Of a DNA stretch of 64,000 nucleotides, positions 1-8,451 are shown in pieces. The stretch is taken from assembly GCF_030547005.1 (NCBI RefSeq), contig NZ_JAUOPN010000016.1, positions 1 through 64,000 on the forward strand, read 5' to 3'. Made by a program: the position numbers and the translations under genes. The notes beneath the pieces were generated by a model that worked only from the letters and a program-made list of their open reading frames with translations, did no database searches and was not told the DNA's origin. Position 1 is the stretch's first letter; each line of letters opens with the position of its first letter. This stretch comes from Maribacter sp. 1_MG-2023 (GTDB taxonomy: Bacteria > Bacteroidota > Bacteroidia > Flavobacteriales > Flavobacteriaceae).

Positions 1-104
1 ATTCTTCATCAAATCTGACCTAAATAATAATTATTTATCGAATTTAGAGGTGTCCTAAGAAGGGGAAGCCTACATTATATACTGACAAATTTCAATCATA
101 AACC

Positions 105-233
105 ATGTAAACTTTAAAAAAATCAATCAGCCTATTCTTAGTTCTAGCTATTTTCAATAGTTGCGCTTCAATTTTAAATGGGAAACAACAAAAAGTAACT
201 GTCTTAACAAAGAATAGTGGGTCTACCGTCTAT
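105..233 (+). other. Signal peptide and lipobox cut off by a stop codon
   Basis: This stretch is in the same frame as the protease gene that follows. Read from the ATG at 105 it encodes a lipoprotein signal (TLKKSISLFLVLAIFNSCAS, lipobox cysteine in NSCAS) and the first strand of a PEGA-like domain, but codon 2 (108-110) is TAA. Most flavobacterial lipoproteins have a lysine codon there, and AAA to TAA is one base change. No in-frame ATG, GTG or TTG lies between the stop and the GTG at 234. Either the gene is broken at its 5' end, the base is a sequence error, or a rare start codon is used. Confidence 0.7.
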
Positions 234-1640
234 GTGAATAATAAGGAGCAGGGGACAGGTAAACAAGTAGTTACTAAGATGAATAGGGATAGAGATGTTC
301 AACAATTGAAAATTGAAACTGAAGGATATAAGGATCAATATGCTGTAAATTATCAGTCTAAAAAATCACTTCTTCATATTATTTCTTGGGTTCCTTTTGG
401 CGTTTTCTATCTAATGCCTCCACTATTTGATTCTGGTGCAAAAAGTTTTGATTATCAAAAGGATTTAGTTTTAAGTGAAAATTTAATACCGATTAGAACT
501 AAAACTGAGAATGAAAAATTTCTTTTTGTTAAAAAAACCGGTTTTGATTTAGACAAGAAGGATTTGAAGTTTACAGAGATTAAGTATAAAAATTATAAAA
601 AGGATAAAAAGAATAAGTATAAGGAGGTTGATTCTAATTTAGAAGAAATCAATTTTGATAATACCATCTTTACAGAATCTTTAAATAACTTATTGGTAGA
701 ATATAAATATACTGATACGATAAATACCATTTTTAAGAGTAAAACGAACTCAGCGTATGTTAGTGCCAATATAACTAAATTAGATTTACAACGTATTTAT
801 GATGTTGAAGCCAAAACTATAATGAGTTTTATAAAATCTGAGATTGAAATAGAATGGAGTTTGTTAGATGTTTATGGTCAAGAGATTTATAGTAGAACTG
901 TAACATCTAAATCTGGTGATTTTTCTTATGATTATTATAAAGAAAGTGTAGCTTTAATGGTTGTTGATGATGCAATATCCACATCTTTCTTAACTTTCCT
1001 TAACGATGATGAAGTAAGGGTAAACATGAAAATAGGTGAAGAGAAAAAGATACCGGAGTTAGAAACTATTGTTTTAGCTAAAGGTGAAAATATTAGAAAC
1101 CTAAGTGACGCAATTAATGCAACCGCAACAATTAAAGTCGAAAATGGTCATGGAAGTGGATTTGTGGTTAGTAATGATGGTTATTTACTTACAAATTTTC
1201 ACGTAGTAGCTAATTCTAAAGAAGATATTACGGTTATTACAAAAGACAAAAAGGAGTACAAAGCTAAATTGGTGAGACAAAATGAGGAGTTGGATTTAGC
1301 TTTAATTAAAGTCGACGGTAGTTTTAAAAAGCATTTTCAAATTTCTAGTGCTAAAAATTACGCAATGGGTGATGATATATATGTTGTAGGTACTCCAGAA
1401 TCTGTTGAGCTAGGACAAACGATATCAAAAGGTATTATTTCTGGTGATAGAGAAAATCAGGGTGTTAAATTAATTCAAACCGATGCTAGTATAAATAGTG
1501 GAAATAGTGGCGGACCATTGATCAGTAAAGAAGGTGATTTAATAGGTGTAGTTAATGCTAAGTTCTCTGGGTTTGGTGTTGAAGGAATAGGTTTTGCAAT
1601 TCCTGCAAATACAATTAATACAGCACTGTACGTTAATTAA
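234..1640 (+). CDS. Trypsin-like serine protease with PEGA-like N-terminus, 5' end disrupted
   Basis: A peptidase of the trypsin/HtrA fold, probably meant for the periplasm. Counting from the GTG at 234, the triad is H323 (TNFHVVA), D354 (ELDLAL) and S425 (GNSGGPL), in a protease domain from about residue 285 to the end. There is no PDZ domain, so it is not a standard DegP. Residues 1-35 are the rest of a PEGA-like domain ending in EGYKDQYAV, followed by a hydrophobic segment at 45-65. The middle part (about 80-280) I do not recognise. The GTG start gives a protein lacking the signal peptide and the first PEGA strand, so it is unlikely to be the original start; the original reading frame begins at 105 and is stopped at codon 2. 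The protease domain itself is intact, which argues for a recent mutation or a sequence error rather than old decay. Confidence 0.75.
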   Translation: MNNKEQGTGKQVVTKMNRDRDVQQLKIETEGYKDQYAVNYQSKKSLLHIISWVPFGVFYLMPPLFDSGAKSFDYQKDLVLSENLIPIRTKTENEKFLFVKKTGFDLDKKDLKFTEIKYKNYKKDKKNKYKEVDSNLEEINFDNTIFTESLNNLLVEYKYTDTINTIFKSKTNSAYVSANITKLDLQRIYDVEAKTIMSFIKSEIEIEWSLLDVYGQEIYSRTVTSKSGDFSYDYYKESVALMVVDDAISTSFLTFLNDDEVRVNMKIGEEKKIPELETIVLAKGENIRNLSDAINATATIKVENGHGSGFVVSNDGYLLTNFHVVANSKEDITVITKDKKEYKAKLVRQNEELDLALIKVDGSFKKHFQISSAKNYAMGDDIYVVGTPESVELGQTISKGIISGDRENQGVKLIQTDASINSGNSGGPLISKEGDLIGVVNAKFSGFGVEGIGFAIPANTINTALYVN

Positions 1641-1666
1641 GACTTGATTTTATATTATAATCATTT

Positions 1667-1688
1667 AAAGCCCTAGTAATAGGGCTTT
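1667..1688 (+). terminator. Rho-independent terminator after the protease gene
   Basis: A 9-bp perfect stem, AAAGCCCTA (1667-1675) against TAGGGCTTT (1680-1688), has the four-base loop GTAA and runs into a T tract to 1692. It closes the transcript of the protease gene. Confidence 0.85.
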
Positions 1689-1772
1689 TTTTATTCGATC
1701 ATTTATAATTTTTAATAGTTCAAATCCAATTTAGTTGCTAACATTAAATATAATATGTGGTTAGTTTCTGAT

Positions 1773-1802
1773 TTTGCTTTACATTCTAATTCCTTACCTT
1801 TA
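1773..1802 (+). promoter_or_regulatory. Bacteroidota-type promoter for the PLP enzyme gene
   Basis: TTTG (1773-1776), 18 bases, then TACCTTTA (1795-1802), one mismatch from the TAnnTTTG -7 consensus of this phylum. It lies 20 bases before the ATG at 1823. Confidence 0.45.
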
Positions 1803-1822
1803 TTTTCTATAATTATTAGCGC

Positions 1823-2974
1823 ATGAATTCGAATAAAAAAGGATTGAATACTATTTGTACCCACGTAGGTGAATTAGAAGATACACAACATAAAGGAGCC
1901 ATTTCTCCTTTGTATATGAGTACCTCTTATGCATATGAAGATGTTGATGTAAAACGATACCCTAGATATTTTAACACACCTAACCAAGAAGGGCTTTGTA
2001 AAAAGGTTGCGGCATTAGAGCATGCAGAATCGGCACTAATATTTGGTAGCGGTATGGCTGCAGTAAGTACTGCTTTATTGGCTTTTTTAAGAGCAGGTGA
2101 TCATGTGGTTTTACAACAAACCTTGTATGGCGGAACATATAATTTAGTAAATGAAGAGTTTTCTAAATACGGAATAGAGTATTCTTTTACCGAAGGTTGG
2201 AGTGCCGAAGCGTTTGAAGCTCAAATTAAAGAAAACACCAAGGTTTTGTACATAGAAACTCCTTCTAATCCGTTGTTGACGATTACCGATTTAGAGGCTG
2301 TTGCTAACATTGCAAAAAAACACGGAATCATAACTTTGATTGATAATACATTCGCTAGTCCGGTAAATCAAAACCCAATTGATTTTGGAATTGATGTCGT
2401 AATTCATAGTGCTACCAAGTATATGGGTGGTCATTCAGATATTTGTGCGGGTGCGGTTGCTTCAACGACGGAGCATATGGAGCGTATTTTTCATTTGGCA
2501 AAGAACTTTGGTGGTAGCCTTAGTGATTATACTGTTTGGCTGTTAGAAAGAAGTATGAAAACGATGGGTATTCGTGTAAGAGCACAAAATGAAAATGCAT
2601 TGGCAATGGCACATTTTCTTGACGATTTAGCTGATATAGAAAAAGTATATTACCCAGGTTTATCATCGCACCCTAATCATGATATCGCCAGAAAACAAAT
2701 GAAAGGATTTGGAGGGATGTTGTCGTTCGAATTAAATGCTAGTTTCAATGCATCTCAATTTCAGAAAGCATTACAATTAATAAAACCTTCAATGAGTTTG
2801 GCAGGGGTAGAGAGTACGGTTTTGTCACCTACGCAAACATCTCATGCGTTAATGAGTGCCGAAGTTAGAGCAGAACAAGGTATAGCAGACGGATTAATTC
2901 GTTTTTCGGTAGGTATTGAAGAAGTAGAAGATTTAAAGCAAGATATTTTGCAAGCTTTAGAAAGTTTAAAATAA
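1823..2974 (+). CDS. Cys/Met metabolism PLP-dependent enzyme (transsulfuration family)
   Basis: A cytosolic pyridoxal-phosphate enzyme of the cystathionine gamma-synthase/gamma-lyase/methionine gamma-lyase family. The Schiff-base lysine is K199 in SATKYMGGHSD. The cofactor-phosphate loop GSGMAAVS and the active-site stretch LYGGTYNL are in their usual places, and the C-terminal RFSVGIEEVEDL is typical. At 383 residues it has the family's normal length. Sequence alone does not separate synthase from lyase activity. The bshB1 gene follows 22 bases downstream on the same strand; since bacillithiol is made with cysteine, a role in cysteine or homocysteine metabolism would fit, but that is inference. 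Confidence 0.88.
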   Translation: MNSNKKGLNTICTHVGELEDTQHKGAISPLYMSTSYAYEDVDVKRYPRYFNTPNQEGLCKKVAALEHAESALIFGSGMAAVSTALLAFLRAGDHVVLQQTLYGGTYNLVNEEFSKYGIEYSFTEGWSAEAFEAQIKENTKVLYIETPSNPLLTITDLEAVANIAKKHGIITLIDNTFASPVNQNPIDFGIDVVIHSATKYMGGHSDICAGAVASTTEHMERIFHLAKNFGGSLSDYTVWLLERSMKTMGIRVRAQNENALAMAHFLDDLADIEKVYYPGLSSHPNHDIARKQMKGFGGMLSFELNASFNASQFQKALQLIKPSMSLAGVESTVLSPTQTSHALMSAEVRAEQGIADGLIRFSVGIEEVEDLKQDILQALESLK

Positions 2975-2996
2975 TTACAATTACAATTAGCATAGC

Positions 2997-3713
2997 ATGA
3001 AGTTGGATATTTTAGTGTTTGGAGCGCATCCTGATGATGCAGAACTAGGAGCAGGTGGCACCATAGCCAAAGAAATTGCTTTAGGTAAAAAAGTCGGAAT
3101 TGTAGATTTAACTCGTGGTGAATTAGGTACTAGAGGTTCAGCTGAAATTCGTGATCAAGAATCTGCTAACGCGGGTGAAATTTTAGGTGTAGCGGTACGT
3201 GAAAATTTAAGATTTAGAGATGGTTTTTTTATCAACAATGAAGCGCATCAATTAGAAATTATTAAAATGATTCGTAAATACAAACCACATACGGTTTTGT
3301 GTAATGCTATTGATGATAGGCATATTGATCATGGTAAAGGTAGTAAGCTTGTTAGTGATGCCTGTTTTTTGAGCGGATTAAGACGAATAGAAACAAAGGT
3401 AGGAGAGGATAGTCAGCAAGAATGGAGACCTAAATTGGTTTATCATTATATTCAATGGAAGAACATTACGCCAGATTTTGTAGTAGATATCAGTGATTAT
3501 ATTACAGCTAAAACTGATGCAATTTTAGCATATACATCTCAGTTTCATGATCCTAAAAGTAATGAGCCAGAAACACCAATTAGTAGTAAAACCTTTATTG
3601 AAAGTGTACACTATAGAGCCAAAGATCTAGGTAGATTGGTAGGTGTTGATTATGCAGAGGGCTTTACTGTTGAAAGAATGGTAGCAATCGATTCACTTGA
3701 CCATTTAATTTAA
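2997..3713 (+). CDS. bshB1: Bacillithiol biosynthesis deacetylase BshB1
   Basis: A zinc-dependent deacetylase of the LmbE/PIG-L family that converts GlcNAc-malate to GlcN-malate, the second step of bacillithiol synthesis. The metal ligands H11 and D14 lie in GAHPDDAELG and the third is H112 in DRHIDHGKG; DLTRGELGTRG is highly typical of BshB1 and separates it from MshB-like enzymes. Length 238 matches the family. The start ATG at 2997 puts the HPDD motif at the usual distance from the N-terminus. No bshA or bshC is in the window. Its stop overlaps by four bases the end of the convergent histidine kinase gene. Confidence 0.93.
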   Translation: MKLDILVFGAHPDDAELGAGGTIAKEIALGKKVGIVDLTRGELGTRGSAEIRDQESANAGEILGVAVRENLRFRDGFFINNEAHQLEIIKMIRKYKPHTVLCNAIDDRHIDHGKGSKLVSDACFLSGLRRIETKVGEDSQQEWRPKLVYHYIQWKNITPDFVVDISDYITAKTDAILAYTSQFHDPKSNEPETPISSKTFIESVHYRAKDLGRLVGVDYAEGFTVERMVAIDSLDHLI

Positions 3714-5800
3714 GCAGATTCTTTATGTCTTTTTTGTAATCTTGGTATAGTAAAATAGAAGCTAGAGCCTTTACCTAATGCACTATGCACCCATATTTTG
3801 CCATTGTTCTTCTCTACCATTTCTTTACATAGCGAAAGTCCTAGTCCGGTACCTTTTTCATCATTGGTACCGTAGGTGGTGTGGTTAGAATCTTTCTCGA
3901 ATAATTTATCAATAATATTTTCGCTCATACCCATTCCATTATCCTTCACGTATATCTCGCAAGTTTTAATTTTTTGTATGGCACCAATTATTATCTGACC
4001 GTCATTAGGTGTAAATTTTAAAGCATTGCTTAAAAGATTTCGAATGATAATATCTATTTGATTAGGATCTGACCAAATTTGGCAATTAGGTTCAATTCTA
4101 TTTACTAGTGTGATAGACTTGGCTTCTGCAATTTCAGATAAGAGTGCTATATTTTCCTCTACTATACAATCTAAATTAGTTACAGAGTGTCTAGTGATTG
4201 ATCCATTCATTTGTGTTTGACCCCAAGATAGTAAGTTGTTTAGGGTAAATGATATCGTATCGATATCTATTTTTAATTTAGGAACAAAATTCAAGAATTC
4301 ATCTTTTGTCATTTCTCCTTCTTTAAATAATTTTAAAAGTCCTTGAAATGCACCTATTGGTCCTCTTAAATCATGACCGATGATAGAGAATAATTTATTT
4401 TTAGTCTGATTTAACTCATTTAAATACGCTTGTTTCTCTTCTAAATCAGTTTTATTATTTCTAAGTTCTAGATTTAATTTTTTCTGTGCTTGTTCGTTCC
4501 TATGAATCAAGAATGTGATAATTGCGAAAATGAATAGTATTACAATAAATACGTAAATGTATATTTTTTGTTTGGCCAGTGCTTTTTCATTATCAAGAAT
4601 TAATTGCTGCTTCTGCTGGTCGTATGCTACCCTAGTTTTAAGCATATTCAATGCTTTTTCATTACTAGTGGCAGAAAGAGATTCATAAGTCGTTTGGTAG
4701 AGCTCATGATACCAGAGCGATTTTTCAAAGTCTTTCTTGTCCTTAAAAATTTTAGATAGTTTGTGTGCGCTAGTTTTTATTCCTGTTCTTAAACCTATTT
4801 TTTTTGAAAGGTCAAATGCTTCTAACGCATATACTTCAGCTACACTATCTTTTTCAAGATTTAAGTAAGCTTCGGTCATACCATTTAATAAGTCGATTTT
4901 ACCTCGATCATCTTCTATTTCTTGATGCATTAATTCGCTCTGTTTATACCAATAAAGAGCCCAGGTATTTTTATTTTTTTTGAGATATATCTTTCCTTTT
5001 ATTTCGTAGCAGTACGCTAACCATTCAAGAATTTTTTCTTTTTCAAAAGTTGCGATACTTACATTAATATTATACATAGCATAATTTAACTCGTTCATAT
5101 CTGCATATGTAGAGGCTATATTGCTTAACGTTTCAGCCAGAAATATGGGGTTACCTATATCTTCATGAATGTTTTTAGATTTTTGTAAAAAATACATTGC
5201 TTGCTCATAATCTTTTTGTTCAAGATAGAGATGTGCAATATTGTCATTTACTATTGAAATAATATTTTTATAATTATATTTTTCTGCAATTTCTATGGTA
5301 GCTAAATACCATTTTAATGCTTTAGAGTATTCACCTTTATAGCCATATTCTTTAGCTAGATCATTTAAAATACTAGCTTTTAAAAATGATTTGTCGTGTT
5401 CGGCTGCAAGGTTGTAAGATTTTGTAAAATTTGAAATGGCCTGATCAATTTTTCCTTTATCAGAATAATACCCGCCGAGAGTATGGTAAGAATTGATTTC
5501 ACCATTAATGTAATCCGTTTTTTGACTGAGGTCAAGACTTTTTTTACTTAAAATTTTTAAGCTATCTAAGTTGTGGTACCTATATTCATTAGCTAATTCA
5601 AGAAGTTGGTTAATGTAAAGTGTATCGTTAGAATTAAAGTTTGCTGATTTTTTTATTTCCTCCAATTCATTTAGAAGTGTATCTCTTTTAGAACTTTGAG
5701 CAGAAATTGATAAATTACCTATTACTAAAAATAAGAATACAACCATGCACACCCTTAGTGGGGAGTGTAGTAAAAATGGTTTTAGTATTCTTCTGTTCAT
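3710..5800 (-). CDS. TPR-repeat sensor histidine kinase (first of a tandem pair)
   Basis: A membrane sensor kinase. An N-terminal signal sequence (to about residue 35, ending SISAQ) is followed by tetratricopeptide repeats (about 60-375) that should lie in the periplasm, one transmembrane helix (414-433), a short coiled coil, and the kinase core. The phospho-accepting histidine is H476 in SIIGHDLRGP. The ATPase has its N box around N592 (NALKF), D620 in DNGMGM and the G2 box GTGLGL at 650-655. No receiver or DNA-binding domain is fused, and no response regulator gene adjoins. The next gene upstream is a paralogue with the same architecture. The TPR region implies sensing through protein or peptide contact; the signal is unknown. 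Confidence 0.88.
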   Translation of the reverse strand: MNRRILKPFLLHSPLRVCMVVFLFLVIGNLSISAQSSKRDTLLNELEEIKKSANFNSNDTLYINQLLELANEYRYHNLDSLKILSKKSLDLSQKTDYINGEINSYHTLGGYYSDKGKIDQAISNFTKSYNLAAEHDKSFLKASILNDLAKEYGYKGEYSKALKWYLATIEIAEKYNYKNIISIVNDNIAHLYLEQKDYEQAMYFLQKSKNIHEDIGNPIFLAETLSNIASTYADMNELNYAMYNINVSIATFEKEKILEWLAYCYEIKGKIYLKKNKNTWALYWYKQSELMHQEIEDDRGKIDLLNGMTEAYLNLEKDSVAEVYALEAFDLSKKIGLRTGIKTSAHKLSKIFKDKKDFEKSLWYHELYQTTYESLSATSNEKALNMLKTRVAYDQQKQQLILDNEKALAKQKIYIYVFIVILFIFAIITFLIHRNEQAQKKLNLELRNNKTDLEEKQAYLNELNQTKNKLFSIIGHDLRGPIGAFQGLLKLFKEGEMTKDEFLNFVPKLKIDIDTISFTLNNLLSWGQTQMNGSITRHSVTNLDCIVEENIALLSEIAEAKSITLVNRIEPNCQIWSDPNQIDIIIRNLLSNALKFTPNDGQIIIGAIQKIKTCEIYVKDNGMGMSENIIDKLFEKDSNHTTYGTNDEKGTGLGLSLCKEMVEKNNGKIWVHSALGKGSSFYFTIPRLQKRHKESA

Positions 5801-6032
5801 AGCTATCGCTCGATAAGGCGATTCTAAATTTAACCTAGAAGAATACGGAAAAGTAATAAATGTTGTGAAACGCGCTTTATTGTGTGTTTTAACGTTCTAG
5901 AAGGGTAGTTCGTCGATGAATTTCGTTTTTTTTTGATTTAAAGCCTACTTTTTGAAAAGCGCTAATTGATATGAATATCTTATTTATCGGAAGTAAATTA
6001 TGATTAGAAATTCGGATAAAATGAAGCTAAAT

Positions 6033-8081
6033 TTATGCCTTATCTACAGGTAATTCAACTATGAATTGACTACCTTGGTTTGGTTGACTTTTTACTATTA
6101 TCTCTCCATCATTTTTTATAACCATAGCCTTTACCAGGCGCAAGCCTAAACCTGTTCCTTTTTCTAAATTTGTACCGTATTTGGAGAAATTCTCTGTGTT
6201 ACTGAATAACTTTTGTATATCGGCTTCAGTCATACCAACACCAGTATCTGTAACTTGAATTACCAGGTTTTTATCTTTTATTTCGGTAGATATAGTAATC
6301 AAACCTTCATTAGGAGTAAATTTAATGGCGTTGTTTATTAAATTTCTGAAAATAATATTGAATTGTTGTTGATCAGCAAACACATTATGGTTAGTTGCTA
6401 CTTGGTTGTTGATAACGATAGATTTTTTCTTTATTTCATTTCTATACAGCTGTAATATAGTATCTAACTCATGCTTAACAGAAATACTCCGAATATTAAT
6501 GGTGCTTCCTTGCATTTGTGTTTTTCCCCAATGTAGAAGGTTGTCCATTGTAAATTGCACTTGTTCAAGGTCTTCTTTAAGTTGTGGAGCAAATTTTTCA
6601 AAATAAACCTTGCCTTCAGGGTCTTCTAAATATAGCCTTAGAATATCGTTCAATGAATTTATAGGTCCCCTTAAGTCATGACCTACGATTGAAAACAATC
6701 GATCTTGATTAGCGTTTATTTGAGTAAGGCTTTTCTGGTTTTTATTTAAAATTCCTGCCTGATTTGCCAGTTTTTTATTTAAAATCTTTTCTCGTTTAGT
6801 GGCACTTAGAATTAGAAAAACAATTACCATCAAAGTAAATAGACCTGCAAGAGACCATTTTACATATTTCCGTTGTTTATTTAATGCCAATTCATTTTGT
6901 GCTTTTAAATCTTCCTTTTCCTTTTCAAAATTTAATTTAGCATTGAGCATCATTAAATTTCGTCTGTTTTCTTTCTTAAAATTGTCATTAGAAAGCTTTT
7001 CGGTTAATTCAAGATATTTTAAAGATTCTGCTTCATCATTTTGACTTTTGTTAATTTCATATAGCGTTCTGTATGCGTCTTCTAGACCAGCATCATGATC
7101 TGAAGATTCGTATAGTTTTGCACTATCATTTATTAATTTCTCAGCTTTCACTAAATTATTTAATCCAAAATAAGATTTTCCAAGACCATATTTTATATTG
7201 GCCTTTGCTTTAACGTCATTTATACCATCATGCAAATCAAAAGACTTTTGGTAATTGATTAAAGCATTTTTAAAATCATTTAATTTTAAATAATATGAAC
7301 CTAAGGTAGAGTAAGTCCATGATAACCAAGTTATATGTTTGTTTTTTTCTAACAGCGCGAATGTTTCGTCTAATTCAATCTTTGCTTGTTGTAAATTTCC
7401 TAAATTAATGTTCAAGTATGCCATATTACTAAGCAGCATAGCTTCTTTAGTAGGGTCATTTAATTTTTTGACATATTTGAAAGTTGCGGCATAATATTTT
7501 AAAGCCTCTTCATAATCTTCTAAGCGACTAAATATAGTGCCTAAGTTCATATTCATTCGAAACAAGTGAAATTGATCACTATTCTTTTCTGCTATTGCTA
7601 GCGTATGTAAAAATTGAGTATAAGTAGAGGGGTAGTCATTTTTGAAGTAATATCCTTGGCCTAGAATATTATAAATCTTCATTTCTGTTTTCGGGAAATT
7701 ACTTAATTCAGTATTTTCAATAACTTTTAAACACAATTCAATTGACTTGTCTGTTGGTCCAGCATATAGGTATAAAGTGGCTAGATTTGCCAATGCTTCA
7801 AGCTCACCATGTACGTAATTGTTTTTCCTACTCAGTTCAAGTGCTCGTTCTGAGTTTATTAACATGGAGTCTTGCTCGATTAGTCTTTGGTAATAAGAGA
7901 GCTGGTTTAGTTTGTCAATATATTGAGCTGAGTTTTCAGTAAAATCAGGAGAATTAATTAATTGAGAAATTTTTTGGTGATAAAACTGAATGCTGTCTTT
8001 TTGAGCTATAGCGGTAAAAAAGCTGAAACATACAAATGCGAATAGTATAAAATTATGTTTATAATTTGATTTAGAATGCAT
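6033..8081 (-). CDS. TPR-repeat sensor histidine kinase (second of a tandem pair)
   Basis: Paralogue of the kinase downstream with the same order: signal peptide (ending FFTAIAQ), TPR repeats, one transmembrane helix, then HisKA with SIVGHDLRGP and a HATPase domain with NNAIKFTPNEG, DTGVGM and GTGLGL. I start it at the ATG at 8081, which begins directly with a good signal peptide (MHSKSNYKHNFILFAF). The frame stays open to a TTG at 8129 that would add 16 residues before the signal peptide, which is less likely. There is no response regulator partner nearby. The gap of 232 bases to the downstream kinase shows no terminator, so co-transcription is possible. Confidence 0.87.
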   Translation of the reverse strand: MHSKSNYKHNFILFAFVCFSFFTAIAQKDSIQFYHQKISQLINSPDFTENSAQYIDKLNQLSYYQRLIEQDSMLINSERALELSRKNNYVHGELEALANLATLYLYAGPTDKSIELCLKVIENTELSNFPKTEMKIYNILGQGYYFKNDYPSTYTQFLHTLAIAEKNSDQFHLFRMNMNLGTIFSRLEDYEEALKYYAATFKYVKKLNDPTKEAMLLSNMAYLNINLGNLQQAKIELDETFALLEKNKHITWLSWTYSTLGSYYLKLNDFKNALINYQKSFDLHDGINDVKAKANIKYGLGKSYFGLNNLVKAEKLINDSAKLYESSDHDAGLEDAYRTLYEINKSQNDEAESLKYLELTEKLSNDNFKKENRRNLMMLNAKLNFEKEKEDLKAQNELALNKQRKYVKWSLAGLFTLMVIVFLILSATKREKILNKKLANQAGILNKNQKSLTQINANQDRLFSIVGHDLRGPINSLNDILRLYLEDPEGKVYFEKFAPQLKEDLEQVQFTMDNLLHWGKTQMQGSTINIRSISVKHELDTILQLYRNEIKKKSIVINNQVATNHNVFADQQQFNIIFRNLINNAIKFTPNEGLITISTEIKDKNLVIQVTDTGVGMTEADIQKLFSNTENFSKYGTNLEKGTGLGLRLVKAMVIKNDGEIIVKSQPNQGSQFIVELPVDKA

Positions 8082-8191
8082 TATGAATAGTGGTATAAAC
8101 TTAGTAGGTTGTTTCAAATAAAACTTCAAGTTAAAAAAATTATAATTAATGATTCCTAAAATTAAATAATTATTGAATTTTTAAATTATTA

Positions 8192-8223
8192 TTTGTTAGA
8201 ACTGTTTAAAAAAATTATCTTTG
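8192..8223 (+). promoter_or_regulatory. Promoter of the tRNA-His gene
   Basis: TTTG at 8192-8195, 20 bases, then a perfect TATCTTTG at 8216-8223, the textbook Bacteroidota -33/-7 pair, 15 bases before the mature tRNA. Confidence 0.75.
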
Positions 8224-8239
8224 CACTCGCTTACAAATG

Positions 8240-8313
8240 GTGGTTGTAGCTCAGCTGGTTAGAGCATCGGTTTGTGGTACCGAGGGTCGCCGGTTCGAAC
8301 CCGGTCTTCCACC
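8240..8313 (+). tRNA. tRNA-His (GTG)
   Basis: A full cloverleaf: D arm GCTC/GAGC, anticodon arm TCGGT-TTGTGGT-ACCGA with anticodon GTG, five-base variable loop, and T arm GCCGG-TTCGAAC-CCGGT. The base before it, G8239, can serve as the extra G-1 typical of tRNA-His, opposite the discriminator C8313. The CCA end is not encoded. The acceptor stem GTGGTTG (8240-8246) against CTTCCAC (8306-8312) has two neighbouring T-T mismatches. Confidence 0.95.
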
Positions 8314-8326
8314 CTAAAAGCAGATT

Positions 8327-8356
8327 AAAAGTCTTAGATTCATTTCTAAGACTTTT
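8327..8356 (+). terminator. Terminator of the tRNA-His transcript
   Basis: A 12-bp perfect stem, 8327-8338 against 8345-8356 (core AGTCTTAGA), six-base loop TTCATT, followed by more T residues. Confidence 0.88.
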
Positions 8357-8395
8357 TTGTTTTATACCATTTGCTTACCTAAAGTTAAAGCATAA

Positions 8396-8431
8396 AAAAG
8401 CCTTGTAAATCATTGAAATTACAAGGCTTTT
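8396..8431 (-). terminator. Terminator of the M28 peptidase gene
   Basis: A 13-bp stem, AAAAGCCTTGTAA (8396-8408) against TTACAAGGCTTTT (8419-8431), with a T tract on the minus strand (A run 8394-8399). It lies 21 bases past the peptidase stop codon. Confidence 0.85.
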
Positions 8432-8451
8432 CTAATTTTACGTAGTTGATG

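Noticed and set aside
2-58. Open frame at the left edge that could be the tail of an upstream gene
   Set aside because: Only 18 codons without recognisable sequence; cannot be told from chance.
8082-8129. N-terminal extension of the second histidine kinase to a TTG at 8129
   Set aside because: The ATG at 8081 starts a clean signal peptide; the extension would put 16 residues in front of it.
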